A stretch of DNA of 64,000 bases from Burkholderiaceae bacterium (GTDB lineage: Bacteria > Pseudomonadota > Gammaproteobacteria > Burkholderiales > Burkholderiaceae_C), in assembly GCA_017848435.1 (NCBI GenBank), contig JAFEHU010000051.1, positions 93,206 to 157,205 on the forward strand, given 5' to 3'. The notes beneath the pieces were generated by a model, which saw nothing but the letters and a program-made list of their open reading frames with translations, was not told the DNA's origin and made no database searches. This document shows positions 1-9,485 of the stretch, in pieces. The number at the start of each line of letters is the position of its first letter. Positions within the stretch are counted from its first letter, which is position 1. Made by a program: the position numbers and the translations under genes.

Positions 1-1
1 C

Positions 2-79
2 CTTTCGCTCGAAATCGGCACCATCGTCTGGCTCGTCGGCTGCGCCGGCTGGTCCATCCAGGTGCTGTGGCGCATCTGA
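2..79 (+). CDS. sdhD: Succinate dehydrogenase membrane anchor SdhD, C-terminal end (partial)
   Basis: Only the last 25 codons are inside the window, ending at TGA 77-79. They encode a hydrophobic, Trp-containing segment finishing in VLWRI, as expected for the last transmembrane helix of the heme- and quinone-binding anchor of complex II. The call rests mostly on position, directly before sdhA, sdhB and sdhE in the order usual for proteobacteria. The 5' end lies off the left edge. Confidence 0.7.
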   Translation, partial: LSLEIGTIVWLVGCAGWSIQVLWRI

Positions 80-134
80 CCCTGGCCGCATTTTCGGCTG
101 CTGACGCAAGTTTCATTTCACAGGCTGTTTCCCC

Positions 135-1925
135 ATGACTTACTCCGTAACCAAGCGCAAGTTCGACGTTGTCATCGTCGGCGCCGGCGGCTCCGGCATG
201 CGCGCCTCGCTGCAGCTGGCACGTGCCGGCCTGAACGTGGCCGTGCTGTCCAAAGTGTTCCCGACCCGCTCGCACACCGTGGCAGCCCAGGGCGGCATTG
301 GCGCCTCGCTCGGCAACATGAACGAGGACAACTGGCACTACCATTTTTACGACACCATCAAGGGCTCCGACTGGCTCGGTGACCAGGACGCCATCGAGTT
401 CATGTGCCGTGAAGCACCCAAGGTCGTGTACGACCTGGAGCACATGGGCATGCCGTTCGACCGCAACCCCGACGGCACCATCTACCAGCGCCCGTTCGGT
501 GGCCACACCGCCAACTACGGCGAGAAGGCCGTGGAGCGCGCCTGCGCCGCTGCCGACCGCACCGGCCACGCGATGCTGCACACGCTGTACCAGCAGAACG
601 TCAAGGCCAAGACCAGCTTCTTCGTCGAGTGGATGGCGCAAGACCTAATCCGCGACGCGGACGGCGACGTGGTGGGCGTGACCGCCATCGAAATGGAAAC
701 CGGTGACGTGCACATCCTGCAGGCCAAGACCGTGCTGCTGGCCACCGGTGGTGCCGGCCGCATCTTCGCAGCGTCTACCAACGCCTTCATCAACACCGGC
801 GACGGCCTGGGTCTGGCGGCACGCGCCGGCATTCCGCTGGAAGATATGGAATTCTGGCAGTTCCACCCGACCGGCGTGGCCGGCGCTGGCGTGCTGCTGA
901 CCGAAGGCTGCCGTGGCGAAGGCGCGATTCTGCTGAACAGCAACGGCGAGCGCTTCATGGAGCGTTATGCACCCACGCTGAAAGACCTGGCCCCGCGCGA
1001 CTTCGTGTCCCGCTGCATGGACCAGGAAATCAAGGAAGGCCGTGGCTGCGGTCCGAACAAGGACTACGTGCTGCTGAAGCTCGACCACCTCGGTGCCGAC
1101 ACCATCATGAAGCGCCTGCCCTCGGTGTTCGAGATTGGCCACAACTTCGCCAACGTCGACATCACCCGCGAGCCGATTCCCGTGGTGCCCACCATCCATT
1201 ACCAGATGGGCGGCATCCCGACCAACATCCACGGCCAGGTGGTGGTGCCCAACGGCAGCGTGCACAACGAGGTCATCAACGGCCTGTACGCGGTGGGTGA
1301 ATGCTCCTGCGTCAGCGTGCACGGCGCCAACCGCTTGGGCACCAACTCGCTGCTCGACCTGCTGGTGTTTGGCCGCGCCGCCGGCAACCACATCGTCGAA
1401 TTCAACGACAAGAACAAGACCCACAAGCCACTGCCGGCGGACGCCGCCGACCGCACGCTGGCACGCATCAACCGCCTCGACAACGCCACCAACGGCGAAT
1501 ACGCCCAGGACGTGGCCAACGACATCCGCTCGGCAATGCAGCAACACGCTGGCGTGTTCCGCACCCAGAAGAGCATGGACGAAGGCGTGGTCAAGATCGC
1601 CGAACTGCGCCAGCGCGTGGACGCGATTGGCCTGAAAGACAAGTCCAAGGTGTTCAACACCGCCCGCATCGAGGCGCTGGAAGTGGAAAACCTGATCGAG
1701 TCGGCGCAGGCGACCATCGTCTCGGCCGCCGCCCGCCACGAAAGCCGCGGCGCCCACACGGTGGACGACTACGGTGACACGCCTGCCCACCCGAATGGCC
1801 GCAACGACACCGACTGGCACAAACACACGCTGTGGTACAGCGAAGGCAACCGCCTGGCCTACAAGCCCGTGCAGATGAAGCCGCTGACGGTGGAATCCGT
1901 TCCGCTCAAGGTCCGCTCGTTCTGA
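135..1925 (+). CDS. sdhA: Succinate dehydrogenase flavoprotein subunit
   Basis: This is the catalytic subunit of complex II. It oxidises succinate to fumarate and carries covalently bound FAD on the inner face of the membrane. The 596-residue length is normal. A dinucleotide-binding motif GAGGSG lies at about residues 16-21. His47 in SHTVAAQGG is the expected FAD-linked histidine. The active-site segment FHPTG and the C-terminal HGANRLGTNSLLD motif are present. The gene lies 55 nt after sdhD and is followed by sdhB, so it belongs to the sdh operon. No strong ribosome binding site is visible upstream, but the start matches the usual N-terminus. Confidence 0.98.
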   Translation: MTYSVTKRKFDVVIVGAGGSGMRASLQLARAGLNVAVLSKVFPTRSHTVAAQGGIGASLGNMNEDNWHYHFYDTIKGSDWLGDQDAIEFMCREAPKVVYDLEHMGMPFDRNPDGTIYQRPFGGHTANYGEKAVERACAAADRTGHAMLHTLYQQNVKAKTSFFVEWMAQDLIRDADGDVVGVTAIEMETGDVHILQAKTVLLATGGAGRIFAASTNAFINTGDGLGLAARAGIPLEDMEFWQFHPTGVAGAGVLLTEGCRGEGAILLNSNGERFMERYAPTLKDLAPRDFVSRCMDQEIKEGRGCGPNKDYVLLKLDHLGADTIMKRLPSVFEIGHNFANVDITREPIPVVPTIHYQMGGIPTNIHGQVVVPNGSVHNEVINGLYAVGECSCVSVHGANRLGTNSLLDLLVFGRAAGNHIVEFNDKNKTHKPLPADAADRTLARINRLDNATNGEYAQDVANDIRSAMQQHAGVFRTQKSMDEGVVKIAELRQRVDAIGLKDKSKVFNTARIEALEVENLIESAQATIVSAAARHESRGAHTVDDYGDTPAHPNGRNDTDWHKHTLWYSEGNRLAYKPVQMKPLTVESVPLKVRSF

Positions 1926-1959
1926 GATCTGCCACACCCCACTGAATTCGGAGCCCACC

Positions 1960-2664
1960 ATGACCCTACGCACTTTCCAGATCTACCGCTACGACCCGGA
2001 CAAGGACGCCAAGCCCTACATGCAGACCCTGCAGGTCGAGCTGGACGGCAGCGAACGCATGCTGCTCGACGCCCTGATGAAGCTCAAGGCGATGGACCCC
2101 ACCATCTCGTTCCGCCGCTCCTGCCGCGAAGGCGTGTGCGGTTCCGACGCGATGAACATCAACGGCAAGAACGGTCTGGCCTGCCTGACCAACATGCGCA
2201 CACTGCCTGGCACCATCGTGCTCAAGCCGCTGCCCGGCCTGCCGGTGGTGCGTGACCTGATCGTCGACATGACGCAGTTCTTCACGCAGTACAACTCGAT
2301 CAAGCCTTACCTCGTCAACGACAACGTGCCGCCCGAAAAAGAGCGCCTGCAGTCGCCGGAAGAGCGCGAAGAGCTCAACGGCCTGTACGAGTGCATCCTG
2401 TGCGCCAGCTGCTCCACCAGCTGCCCCAGCTTCTGGTGGAACCCGGACAAGTTCGTCGGCCCCGCCGGCCTGCTGCAGGCCTACCGCTTCATCGCCGACA
2501 GCCGCGACGAGGACACCGCCGCCCGCCTCGACAACCTTGAAGACCCGTACCGCCTGTTCCGCTGCCACACCATCATGAACTGCGTCGACGTCTGCCCGAA
2601 AGGCTTGAACCCGAGCAAGGCGATTGGCAAAATCAAGGAAATGATGGTGCTGCGCACCGTCTGA
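1960..2664 (+). CDS. sdhB: Succinate dehydrogenase iron-sulfur subunit
   Basis: SdhB carries electrons from the FAD of SdhA to the quinone site. The 234-residue protein has the plant-type ferredoxin motif with Cys55, Cys60, Asp63 and Cys75 for [2Fe-2S]. It also has the cysteine groups CILCASCSTSC (145-155) and CHTIMNCVDVC (202-212) for the [4Fe-4S] and [3Fe-4S] clusters. The aspartate in the 2Fe-2S site matches the E. coli subunit. A GGAG sequence sits about 6 nt before the ATG. The gene is 34 nt after sdhA and 2 nt before sdhE. Confidence 0.98.
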   Translation: MTLRTFQIYRYDPDKDAKPYMQTLQVELDGSERMLLDALMKLKAMDPTISFRRSCREGVCGSDAMNINGKNGLACLTNMRTLPGTIVLKPLPGLPVVRDLIVDMTQFFTQYNSIKPYLVNDNVPPEKERLQSPEEREELNGLYECILCASCSTSCPSFWWNPDKFVGPAGLLQAYRFIADSRDEDTAARLDNLEDPYRLFRCHTIMNCVDVCPKGLNPSKAIGKIKEMMVLRTV

Positions 2665-2666
2665 CC

Positions 2667-2957
2667 ATGAGCGACGTGACTTTTCCAGCGCCCGATTTCG
2701 GTGCCCCGCTCGGCGAGCGGGACTTAAGCAAGCTCAAGTGGCGCTGCCGCCGTGGCCTGCTGGAAAACGACCTGTTCATTGAACGATTTTTCACCAGGCA
2801 CGAATCTGGCTTGACCGTTGGTCAGGCACAAGGACTCAATGAACTGATGGATTTGTCGGACAACGACCTGCTGGACCTGCTGCTCCGCCGTAAGGAACCG
2901 TCAGACGCGGTCAATACAATCCAGGTTCAGGAAGTACTGGCGATGTTGCGCGTCTGA
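2667..2957 (+). CDS. sdhE: FAD assembly factor SdhE
   Basis: This 96-residue protein belongs to the SdhE/YgfY/Sdh5 family, which promotes covalent flavinylation of SdhA. It shows the family pattern: the segment KWRCRRGLLENDLFIERF, where RG(L/M)xExD is the conserved surface that contacts SdhA, followed by helical, acidic sequence ending in a short tail. It starts 2 nt after the sdhB stop, which implies translational coupling. Its place between sdhB and gltA is common in Burkholderiales. Confidence 0.93.
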   Translation: MSDVTFPAPDFGAPLGERDLSKLKWRCRRGLLENDLFIERFFTRHESGLTVGQAQGLNELMDLSDNDLLDLLLRRKEPSDAVNTIQVQEVLAMLRV

Positions 2958-3029
2958 GGCGCAGGCAAAAGCGCACAAAAAGGCACACAAGACTCTGCCC
3001 CCGGGCATCACACTCTAAGAAAGCGAACC

Positions 3030-4340
3030 ATGAAACTTGCGGAAAACAAAGCCACCCTGTCGTTCAGCCAAGGCGGCGCCCCGATTGAACTGCCGATCTA
3101 CAACGGCAGCATTGGCCCCGACGTGATCGACATCCGCAAGCTGTATGCCCAGACCGGCATGTTCACCTACGACCCGGGTTTCCTGTCCACCGCAGCAACC
3201 CAGTCGGCCATCACCTACATCGACGGCGACAAGGGCGAACTGCTGTACCGCGGCTACCCCATTGAACAGCTGGCCACCAACTGCGACTTCCTCGAAACCT
3301 GCCACCTGCTGCTGTACGGTGAACTGCCAGACGCGGCCGGCAAGAAGGCTTTTACTGACCGCGTGACCATGCACACCATGGTCAACGAGCAGATGCAGTT
3401 TTTCCTGCGTGGCTTCCGCCGTGACGCCCACCCGATGGCCATCATGACCGGCCTGGTCGGCGCCCTGTCGGCCTTCTACCACGACAGCACCGACATCAAC
3501 AACCCGAAGCACCGCGAAATCGCCGCCATCCGCCTGATCGCGAAGATGCCGACGCTGGTCGCCATGGCCTACAAGTACACCGTGGGCCAGCCCTACATGT
3601 ACCCGAAGAACGACCTGAGCTACGCCGGCAACTTCCTGCACATGATGTTTGCCACACCGTGCGAAGAGTACAAGGTCAACCCAGTGCTCGAACGCGCGCT
3701 CGACCGCATTTTCACACTGCACGCCGACCACGAGCAGAACGCCTCCACCTCCACCGTGCGCCTGTGCGGTTCGTCGGGCACGAACCCGTTTGCCGCCATC
3801 GCGGCCGGCGTGGCCTGCCTCTGGGGCCCGGCCCACGGCGGCGCCAACGAAGCGGCACTGAACATGCTGGAAGACATCCAGAAGATGGGCGGCGTCAGCA
3901 AGGTCGGCGAGTTCATGGAGAAGGTCAAGGACAAGAACTCCGGCGTCAAGCTGATGGGTTTTGGCCACCGCGTCTACAAGAACTACGACCCACGCGCCAA
4001 GCTGATGCAGGAAACCTGCAACGAAGTGCTGACCGAACTCGGCCTGGAAAACGACCCGCTGTTCAAGCTGGCCAAGGCGCTGGAAAAAATTGCACTGGAA
4101 GACGAGTACTTCGTCTCGCGCAAGCTCTACCCCAACGTGGACTTCTACTCCGGCATCGTGCAGCGCGCCATCGGCATCCCGGTGCCGCTGTTCACCGCGA
4201 TCTTTGCGCTGGCCCGTACCGTGGGCTGGATTGCCCAGTTGAACGAAATGATCAGCGACCCCGAGTACAAGATCGGCCGTCCGCGCCAGCTGTTCAGCGG
4301 TTCGGTCAAGCGCGACGTGAAGCCCCTCAGCGCCCGCTGA
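3030..4340 (+). CDS. gltA: Citrate synthase (type II, hexameric class)
   Basis: Condenses acetyl-CoA and oxaloacetate to citrate in the TCA cycle. The length of 436 residues is normal for the NADH-sensitive Gram-negative type. The catalytic triad is visible as His269 (AHGG), His313 (FGHRVY) and Asp371 (NVDFYSG). The [14 protein letters not shown] segment lies at 231-244. The gene follows sdhE by 72 nt in the same direction, so cotranscription with sdh is plausible. A strong intrinsic terminator follows the stop. Confidence 0.98.
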   Translation: MKLAENKATLSFSQGGAPIELPIYNGSIGPDVIDIRKLYAQTGMFTYDPGFLSTAATQSAITYIDGDKGELLYRGYPIEQLATNCDFLETCHLLLYGELPDAAGKKAFTDRVTMHTMVNEQMQFFLRGFRRDAHPMAIMTGLVGALSAFYHDSTDINNPKHREIAAIRLIAKMPTLVAMAYKYTVGQPYMYPKNDLSYAGNFLHMMFATPCEEYKVNPVLERALDRIFTLHADHEQNASTSTVRLCGSSGTNPFAAIAAGVACLWGPAHGGANEAALNMLEDIQKMGGVSKVGEFMEKVKDKNSGVKLMGFGHRVYKNYDPRAKLMQETCNEVLTELGLENDPLFKLAKALEKIALEDEYFVSRKLYPNVDFYSGIVQRAIGIPVPLFTAIFALARTVGWIAQLNEMISDPEYKIGRPRQLFSGSVKRDVKPLSAR

Positions 4341-4360
4341 GCCCCTGCGGCCCCGTCCAC

Positions 4361-4391
4361 AAGCCCGCAGGTTTGCGCCTGCGGGCTTTTT
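4361..4391 (+). terminator. Intrinsic terminator after gltA
   Basis: A perfect 11-bp stem (4361-4371 with 4378-4388) closes a 6-nt loop and runs into a T tract at 4387-4391. It lies 20 nt after the gltA stop and very probably ends the sdh-gltA transcript. A dispersed repeat copy begins directly after it. Confidence 0.9.
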
Positions 4392-4451
4392 GCTTCTGTA
4401 TTGATAGCTGAACCGCAAGGTTTCACCAAGGCTTGGACAGGTTTTCATGCC
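4392..4451 (+). repeat. Dispersed head/core element, copy 1 (intergenic)
   Basis: The element has a 17-nt head (4392-4408, GCTTC...ATAGC), a 9-nt spacer, and a 15-nt core (4418-4432, AGGTTTCACCAAGGC) that matches the consensus at 12 of 15 positions. Head and spacer are closest to copy 3 at 27325-27381. It lies between the gltA terminator and leuC, in sequence clearly less GC-rich than the neighbouring genes. Confidence 0.7.
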
Positions 4452-4519
4452 CAAAAGTGCATCCAACACCGATTTCAGCGTTTCCAAGCCCTCCCAAAGC
4501 CGTGAAACGCCCCACGGCT

Positions 4520-4525
4520 TAAAAT
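4520..4525 (+). promoter_or_regulatory. Candidate -10 box for leuC
   Basis: TAAAAT lies 25 nt before the preferred leuC start, downstream of the gltA terminator, so a leuC promoter is expected here. No convincing -35 box is visible at the right spacing. Confidence 0.35.
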
Positions 4526-4550
4526 CGAGGGCTAGCAAGGAATGACCACC

Positions 4551-5972
4551 ATGGGACGCACCCTTTACGACAAGCTGTGGGACGAACACGTCGTCCACAC
4601 CGAAGACGACGGCACCGCCATCCTCTACATCGACCGGCACCTGGTGCACGAAGTCACCAGCCCGCAGGCGTTTGAAGGCCTGCGCGTGGCCGGCCGCAAG
4701 GTCTGGCGCATCAGCTCCATCGTCGCCACCGCCGACCACAACACGCCCACCAACGGCTGGGAACTCGGCTACGACGGCATTGCCGACCCGATCAGCAAAG
4801 AGCAGATCACCACGCTGGACAGCAACATCGCCGAGTTCGGCTCGGCGGCCTACTTTCCGTTCATGTCCAAGCGGCAGGGCATCGTGCACGTCATTGGCCC
4901 TGAAAACGGCGCCACCCTGCCCGGCATGACCGTGGTCTGCGGCGACTCGCACACCTCTACCCACGGCGCCTTTGGTGCGCTGGCCCATGGCATTGGCACC
5001 AGCGAGGTCGAACACGTCATGGCCACGCAGACGCTGCTGGCCAAGAAGGCCAAGAACATGCTGGTGCGGGTGGACGGCACATTGGGCCGTGGCGTCACCG
5101 CCAAGGACATCGTGCTGGCCATCATCGGCAAAATCGGCACCGCAGGCGGTACCGGCTACACCATCGAATTCGGTGGCAGCGCCATCCGCGCGCTGAGCAT
5201 CGAAGGCCGCATGACGGTCTGCAACATGGCGATTGAAGCTGGCGCCCGCGCCGGCCTGGTGGCGGTAGACGAAAAAACCATTGCCTACATCAAGGGCCGC
5301 CCCTTTGCCCCCACGGGCGTCGAGTGGGACCACGCGGTTGCCTACTGGCAGACGCTGCAGTCCGATGCCGACGCCCAGTTCGACCAGGTGGTCGTGCTCA
5401 ATGCTGGCGACATCATTCCGCAAATCACCTGGGGTACATCGCCCGAGATGGTGCTGGGCGTGGACGGCCATGTGCCCGACCCAGACAAGGAAAAAGACCC
5501 CGGCAAACGCCTCGCCATCGAACGTGCGCTGACCTACATGGGCCTGCAACCCGGCAAGGCGCTGGACGATATCTTCGTCGACAAGGTGTTCATCGGCTCC
5601 TGCACCAACAGCCGCATCGAAGACATGCGCGAAGCCGCCGCCGTGGTGAAAAAACTGGGCCAGAAAGTGGCCAAGAACATCAAACTGGCACTGGTGGTGC
5701 CGGGCTCCGGCCTGGTGAAAGAACAGGCCGAACGCGAAGGCCTGCACGAGATTTTCAAGGCCGCTGGTTTTGAATGGCGTGAACCCGGCTGCTCCATGTG
5801 CCTGGCGATGAACGCCGACCGGCTGGAGCCGGGCGAGCGCTGCGCCTCCACCAGCAACCGCAACTTTGAAGGCCGCCAGGGCGCGGGTGGCCGCACCCAC
5901 CTGGTCAGCCCGGCCATGGCCGCGGCTGCGGCGGTGCATGGGCACTTTGTTGACGTCAGAACTTTGGCCTGA
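4551..5972 (+). CDS. leuC: 3-isopropylmalate dehydratase large subunit
   Basis: With LeuD, it isomerises 2-isopropylmalate to 3-isopropylmalate in leucine synthesis. Cluster cysteines are visible at Cys351 (GSCTNSR) and Cys414/Cys417 (CSMC), as in the aconitase superfamily, and [13 protein letters not shown] lies in the first third. I chose the second in-frame ATG: it gives the usual [11 protein letters not shown]-terminus and places AAGGA (4537-4541) 9 nt upstream. An ATG at 4542 would add three residues and overlap that site. The protein has 473 residues, and leuD follows after 12 nt. Confidence 0.96.
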   Translation: MGRTLYDKLWDEHVVHTEDDGTAILYIDRHLVHEVTSPQAFEGLRVAGRKVWRISSIVATADHNTPTNGWELGYDGIADPISKEQITTLDSNIAEFGSAAYFPFMSKRQGIVHVIGPENGATLPGMTVVCGDSHTSTHGAFGALAHGIGTSEVEHVMATQTLLAKKAKNMLVRVDGTLGRGVTAKDIVLAIIGKIGTAGGTGYTIEFGGSAIRALSIEGRMTVCNMAIEAGARAGLVAVDEKTIAYIKGRPFAPTGVEWDHAVAYWQTLQSDADAQFDQVVVLNAGDIIPQITWGTSPEMVLGVDGHVPDPDKEKDPGKRLAIERALTYMGLQPGKALDDIFVDKVFIGSCTNSRIEDMREAAAVVKKLGQKVAKNIKLALVVPGSGLVKEQAEREGLHEIFKAAGFEWREPGCSMCLAMNADRLEPGERCASTSNRNFEGRQGAGGRTHLVSPAMAAAAAVHGHFVDVRTLA

Positions 5973-5984
5973 AGCGAGTCCAGC

Positions 5985-6638
5985 ATGCAAAAATTCACCG
6001 TTCACAAAGGCTTGGTCGCACCACTCGACCGTGAGAACGTCGACACCGACGCCATCATCCCCAAGCAGTTCCTCAAGTCGATCCGCAAGACCGGCTTTGG
6101 CCCCAACCTGTTCGACGAGTGGCGTTATCTGGACCATGGCGAGCCAGGGCAAGACCCAGCCACCCGCAAGCCCAACCCCGACTTCGTGCTGAACCAGCCG
6201 CGCTATGCCGGCGCTTCGGTGCTGCTGGCGCGCAAAAACTTTGGCTGCGGCTCGTCGCGCGAACACGCGCCCTGGGCGCTGGACCAATACGGCTTTCGCG
6301 CCATCATCGCGCCCAGCTACGCTGACATCTTTTTCAACAACAGCTTCAAGAACGGCCTGCTGCCCATCGTGCTGAGCGAGTCGCAGGTGGACCAGCTGTT
6401 CAACGAAGCACTGGCCTTTCCCGGCTACCAGCTGACCATCGACCTGGAACGCCAGGTGGTGGTGAAGCCGCAGGGCGAAGAACTGCCTTTCGACGTGGCC
6501 CCGTTCCGCAAGTTCTGCCTGATCGGCGGCTACGACGACATTGGTCTGACGCTGCGCCAGAGCGACAAGATCAAGGCCTTTGAGGCCCAGCGGCTGGCCG
6601 AGAAGCCCTGGCTCGCCAACCGGCCCGTCCTGGCCTGA
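5985..6638 (+). CDS. leuD: 3-isopropylmalate dehydratase small subunit
   Basis: This is the swivel-domain subunit that completes the LeuC active site. The 217-residue protein has [16 protein letters not shown] near the N-terminus and the substrate-binding loop GCGSSREHA at 87-95, both family hallmarks. It follows leuC by 12 nt in the same operon. Confidence 0.97.
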   Translation: MQKFTVHKGLVAPLDRENVDTDAIIPKQFLKSIRKTGFGPNLFDEWRYLDHGEPGQDPATRKPNPDFVLNQPRYAGASVLLARKNFGCGSSREHAPWALDQYGFRAIIAPSYADIFFNNSFKNGLLPIVLSESQVDQLFNEALAFPGYQLTIDLERQVVVKPQGEELPFDVAPFRKFCLIGGYDDIGLTLRQSDKIKAFEAQRLAEKPWLANRPVLA

Positions 6639-6648
6639 GGCACGCACC

Positions 6649-6951
6649 ATGGGCCCGCTGTCCTCCATCGGTGCGACGCCGCTGCGCAAATTCCTGATGC
6701 GCTGGCCAGCGCTCACCTTTGTGTTGATGGGCCTGTGTTTTCTCACCTTCAGCGTGCTCACCCTGAACCTCGTCTACGCACTGCAGGCCAACATTCGCCT
6801 GCTGGCCGAACACGGCTGGCAGGCGGTGATGGACGGCGGCTTGCAGCAGCTGGTCGAGCTGCTGGCATCGGGCTATTTTGGTGTGGCTTTTTACCTGCTG
6901 TTCAAGACCTGTGAGTCCACACTGGTGGAACGCCTGCTGACCAAGCCCTAG
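6649..6951 (+). CDS. Small two-helix membrane protein between leuD and leuB
   Basis: I do not recognise a named family. The 100-residue product from ATG 6649 has two predicted membrane spans, about residues 21-45 and 70-87, joined by a polar loop, with a basic tail. The frame stays open further upstream into leuD, but the ATG 10 nt after the leuD stop is the natural start. In Burkholderia an entericidin-like gene sits near leuD, and this protein is not obviously that: it lacks a lipobox. Same-strand packing between leuD and leuB supports a real, cotranscribed gene. Confidence 0.7.
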   Translation: MGPLSSIGATPLRKFLMRWPALTFVLMGLCFLTFSVLTLNLVYALQANIRLLAEHGWQAVMDGGLQQLVELLASGYFGVAFYLLFKTCESTLVERLLTKP

Positions 6952-7007
6952 CCTCTGCACGGGCGGCCCTTGCCACCCCCTTTTTCTTTTTCAACACAAC
7001 AACCGAC

Positions 7008-8096
7008 ATGAAAATCGCAGTCCTTCCCGGTGATGGCATTGGCACCGAAATCGTGGCCGAAGCGGTCAAGGTCCTGAACGCTCTTGAATTGCCCTTTGAG
7101 ATGGAGAGTGCCCTGGTCGGTGGTGCCGCCTACGAGGTCCATGGGCACCCGCTGCCCGAGTCCACGCTGCAGCTCGCTAAGGACGCCGACGCGGTGCTGT
7201 TCGGCGCGGTGGGCGACTGGAAATACGACACGCTCGACCGCCCACTGCGTCCCGAGCAGGCCATCCTGGGTTTGCGCAAAAACCTGGGCCTGTTCGCCAA
7301 TTTCCGGCCGGCCATCTGCTACCCGGAACTGGTCGGCGCTTCCAGCCTGAAACCGGAAATCATTTCCGGGCTGGACATCCTCATCATCCGGGAGCTGACC
7401 GGTGACATCTACTTTGGCCAGCCCCGCGGTCGCCGCACGGCGGTGGACGGCCACTTCCCCGGATCGGAGGAAGCCTTCGACACCATGCGCTACTCGCGCC
7501 CGGAGATTGAGCGCATCGCCCATGTGGCTTTCCAGGCCGCCCGCAAGCGGAGCAAAAAGGTCACCAGCGTCGACAAGGCCAACGTGCTGGAAACCTTCCA
7601 GTTCTGGAAGGACGTGGTCACCGAAGTCGGTAAAGAGTACCCCGACGTGGCGCTGGACCACATGTACGTGGACAACGCCGCCATGCAACTGGTGAAGGCG
7701 CCGAAGAAGTTCGACGTGGTCGTCACCGGCAACATGTTCGGCGACATCCTGTCGGACGAGGCCTCGATGCTCACCGGCTCCATTGGCATGCTGCCCTCGG
7801 CCAGCCTGAACACAAAAAACCAGGGACTGTACGAACCGAGCCACGGCAGCGCCCCCGACATTGCCGGTAAGGGAATTGCAAACCCATTGGCTACAATACT
7901 CTCTGCTGCCATGATGCTCCGTTTCTCACTCAACCAACCCGACGCCGCCAACCGCATTGAAACTGCGGTGCAAAGCGTGCTCGCGTCCGGTTTGCGTACG
8001 GTCGACATCTGGTCCGAAGGCACCACCAAGGTCGGCACCCGCCAAATGGGTGACGCGGTCGTGGCCGCCATCACCAAAACCATTACCAAGGGCTAG
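7008..8096 (+). CDS. leuB: 3-isopropylmalate dehydrogenase
   Basis: Oxidatively decarboxylates 3-isopropylmalate to 2-oxoisocaproate with NAD+. The 362-residue protein begins [15 protein letters not shown], and shows [14 protein letters not shown], the [10 protein letters not shown] segment and the metal-binding/NAD region [13 protein letters not shown], all typical. It is the last leu gene of the cluster, and asd follows 80 nt later. Confidence 0.98.
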   Translation: MKIAVLPGDGIGTEIVAEAVKVLNALELPFEMESALVGGAAYEVHGHPLPESTLQLAKDADAVLFGAVGDWKYDTLDRPLRPEQAILGLRKNLGLFANFRPAICYPELVGASSLKPEIISGLDILIIRELTGDIYFGQPRGRRTAVDGHFPGSEEAFDTMRYSRPEIERIAHVAFQAARKRSKKVTSVDKANVLETFQFWKDVVTEVGKEYPDVALDHMYVDNAAMQLVKAPKKFDVVVTGNMFGDILSDEASMLTGSIGMLPSASLNTKNQGLYEPSHGSAPDIAGKGIANPLATILSAAMMLRFSLNQPDAANRIETAVQSVLASGLRTVDIWSEGTTKVGTRQMGDAVVAAITKTITKG

Positions 8097-8120
8097 TCAA
8101 GCTCCGGTTCGTCGCGCCCT

Positions 8121-8142
8121 CCCCGGCCCTGACGAGCCGGGG
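8121..8142 (+). other. Hairpin between leuB and asd
   Basis: A perfect 7-bp GC stem (8121-8127 with 8136-8142) around an 8-nt loop lies in the leuB-asd gap. No T tract follows immediately, so it is a weak terminator or mRNA-stabilising structure at best. Confidence 0.35.
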
Positions 8143-8176
8143 GAAGAAGAGTTTTAACTTCGAAAGGGCAATCGCG

Positions 8177-9316
8177 ATGAGCAAGGTAGGAAATCTGGTC
8201 GGCCTCGTGGGCTGGCGTGGCATGGTCGGTTCGGTCCTGATGGACCGCATGCAGGCGGAGCGCGACTTCGACCTGATTGAACCGGTGTTTTTCTCCACCT
8301 CCAACGCCGGCGGCAAGGCTCCGGCGCAGGCCAAGAACGAGACCACGCTGAAAGACGCCTACGACATCGAGGCACTGAAGCGCTGCGACATCGTCATCAC
8401 CGCCCAGGGCGGCGACTACACCTCCGAAGTCTTCCCCAAACTGCGCGCCGCCGGCTGGACCGGCCACTGGATTGACGCCGCCTCCACGCTGCGCATGAAA
8501 GACGACGCCGTCATCATCCTCGACCCGGTCAATCTGCCGGTGATCCAGGCCGCGCTGGCCAAGGGCGGCAACAACTGGGTGGGCGGCAACTGCACCGTGA
8601 GCTGCATGCTGATGGGCGTGGGCGCGTTGTACAAGGCCGGCCTCGTCGAGTGGATGAGCACCCAGACCTACCAGGCCGCCAGCGGTGGCGGCGCCCAGCA
8701 CATGCGCGAACTGTTGACGCAGTACGGCACGCTGAACGCCGAAGTGAAGGCCCTGCTCGACGACCCCAAGAGCGCGATCCTGGAAATCGACCGCAAGGTG
8801 ATTGCCAAGCAGCGCAGCCTGTCGGCCAGCGAAACGGCCAATTTTGGCGTGCCCTTGGGCGGCTCGCTGATTCCCTGGATCGACAAGGACCTCGGCAACG
8901 GCATGTCCAAGGAAGAGTGGAAAGGCATGGCCGAAACCAACAAGATCCTCGGCCAGGGCGAAGGCTTTGGCAGCGCCGCCATTCCGGTCGACGGTTTCTG
9001 CGTGCGCGTGGGCGCGATGCGCTGCCACAGCCAGGCCCTGACCTTCAAACTCAAGAAGAACGTGCCTGTCGCCGATATTGAAAGCATGATTGCCGCTGAC
9101 AATGCCTGGGTCAAGGTTGTGCCGAACACGCGCGAAGCCACCATCCAGGACCTGACCCCAGTGGCCGTCACGGGCACCATGACCATCCCGGTCGGCCGAA
9201 TCCGCAAACTGGCCATGGGTGACGACTATGTCGGCGCCTTCACCATTGGCGACCAGCTGCTCTGGGGCGCGGCCGAACCGCTGCGCCGCATGCTGCGCAT
9301 TCTGCTGTCGGCATAG
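8177..9316 (+). CDS. asd: Aspartate-semialdehyde dehydrogenase
   Basis: Reduces aspartyl phosphate to aspartate semialdehyde, the branch point to Lys/diaminopimelate, Thr and Met. The 379-residue protein begins with the NADP-binding loop [13 protein letters not shown]. The catalytic Cys139 lies in GGNCTVSCM, and a later RCHSQALT provides the conserved His. The start is supported by GAAAGGG 8 nt upstream. The order leuB-asd-fimV-truA is conserved in betaproteobacteria. Confidence 0.98.
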   Translation: MSKVGNLVGLVGWRGMVGSVLMDRMQAERDFDLIEPVFFSTSNAGGKAPAQAKNETTLKDAYDIEALKRCDIVITAQGGDYTSEVFPKLRAAGWTGHWIDAASTLRMKDDAVIILDPVNLPVIQAALAKGGNNWVGGNCTVSCMLMGVGALYKAGLVEWMSTQTYQAASGGGAQHMRELLTQYGTLNAEVKALLDDPKSAILEIDRKVIAKQRSLSASETANFGVPLGGSLIPWIDKDLGNGMSKEEWKGMAETNKILGQGEGFGSAAIPVDGFCVRVGAMRCHSQALTFKLKKNVPVADIESMIAADNAWVKVVPNTREATIQDLTPVAVTGTMTIPVGRIRKLAMGDDYVGAFTIGDQLLWGAAEPLRRMLRILLSA

Positions 9317-9485
9317 TCGATGAAGATTGCGTCGCAGCGCTTCGAGCTGGCTTGAAATGTGCGTCAGCGTCACCGGTCACAAGGTCATGCTGGCGCACTG
9401 AATCTGCGGCGTCAGCGTGACTTTTGTCACAATCGAGGTCCGTTGTCGCACAACAGGCGCAGACAGCTCACAATTCTGAGGACAT

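Noticed and set aside
3015..6761. Minus-strand open frame of more than 1,200 codons across gltA, leuC and leuD
   Set aside because: It is antisense to three certain genes and its composition (Val/Gly/Ala/His-rich, no domains) is that of a mirror frame in GC-rich DNA. Similar long antisense frames occur over fimV, sdhA and rne.
7860..7915. AT-rich stretch at the end of leuB as an internal promoter or repeat copy
   Set aside because: No -35/-10 pair at workable spacing and no match to the repeat core; it encodes a conserved LeuB segment.
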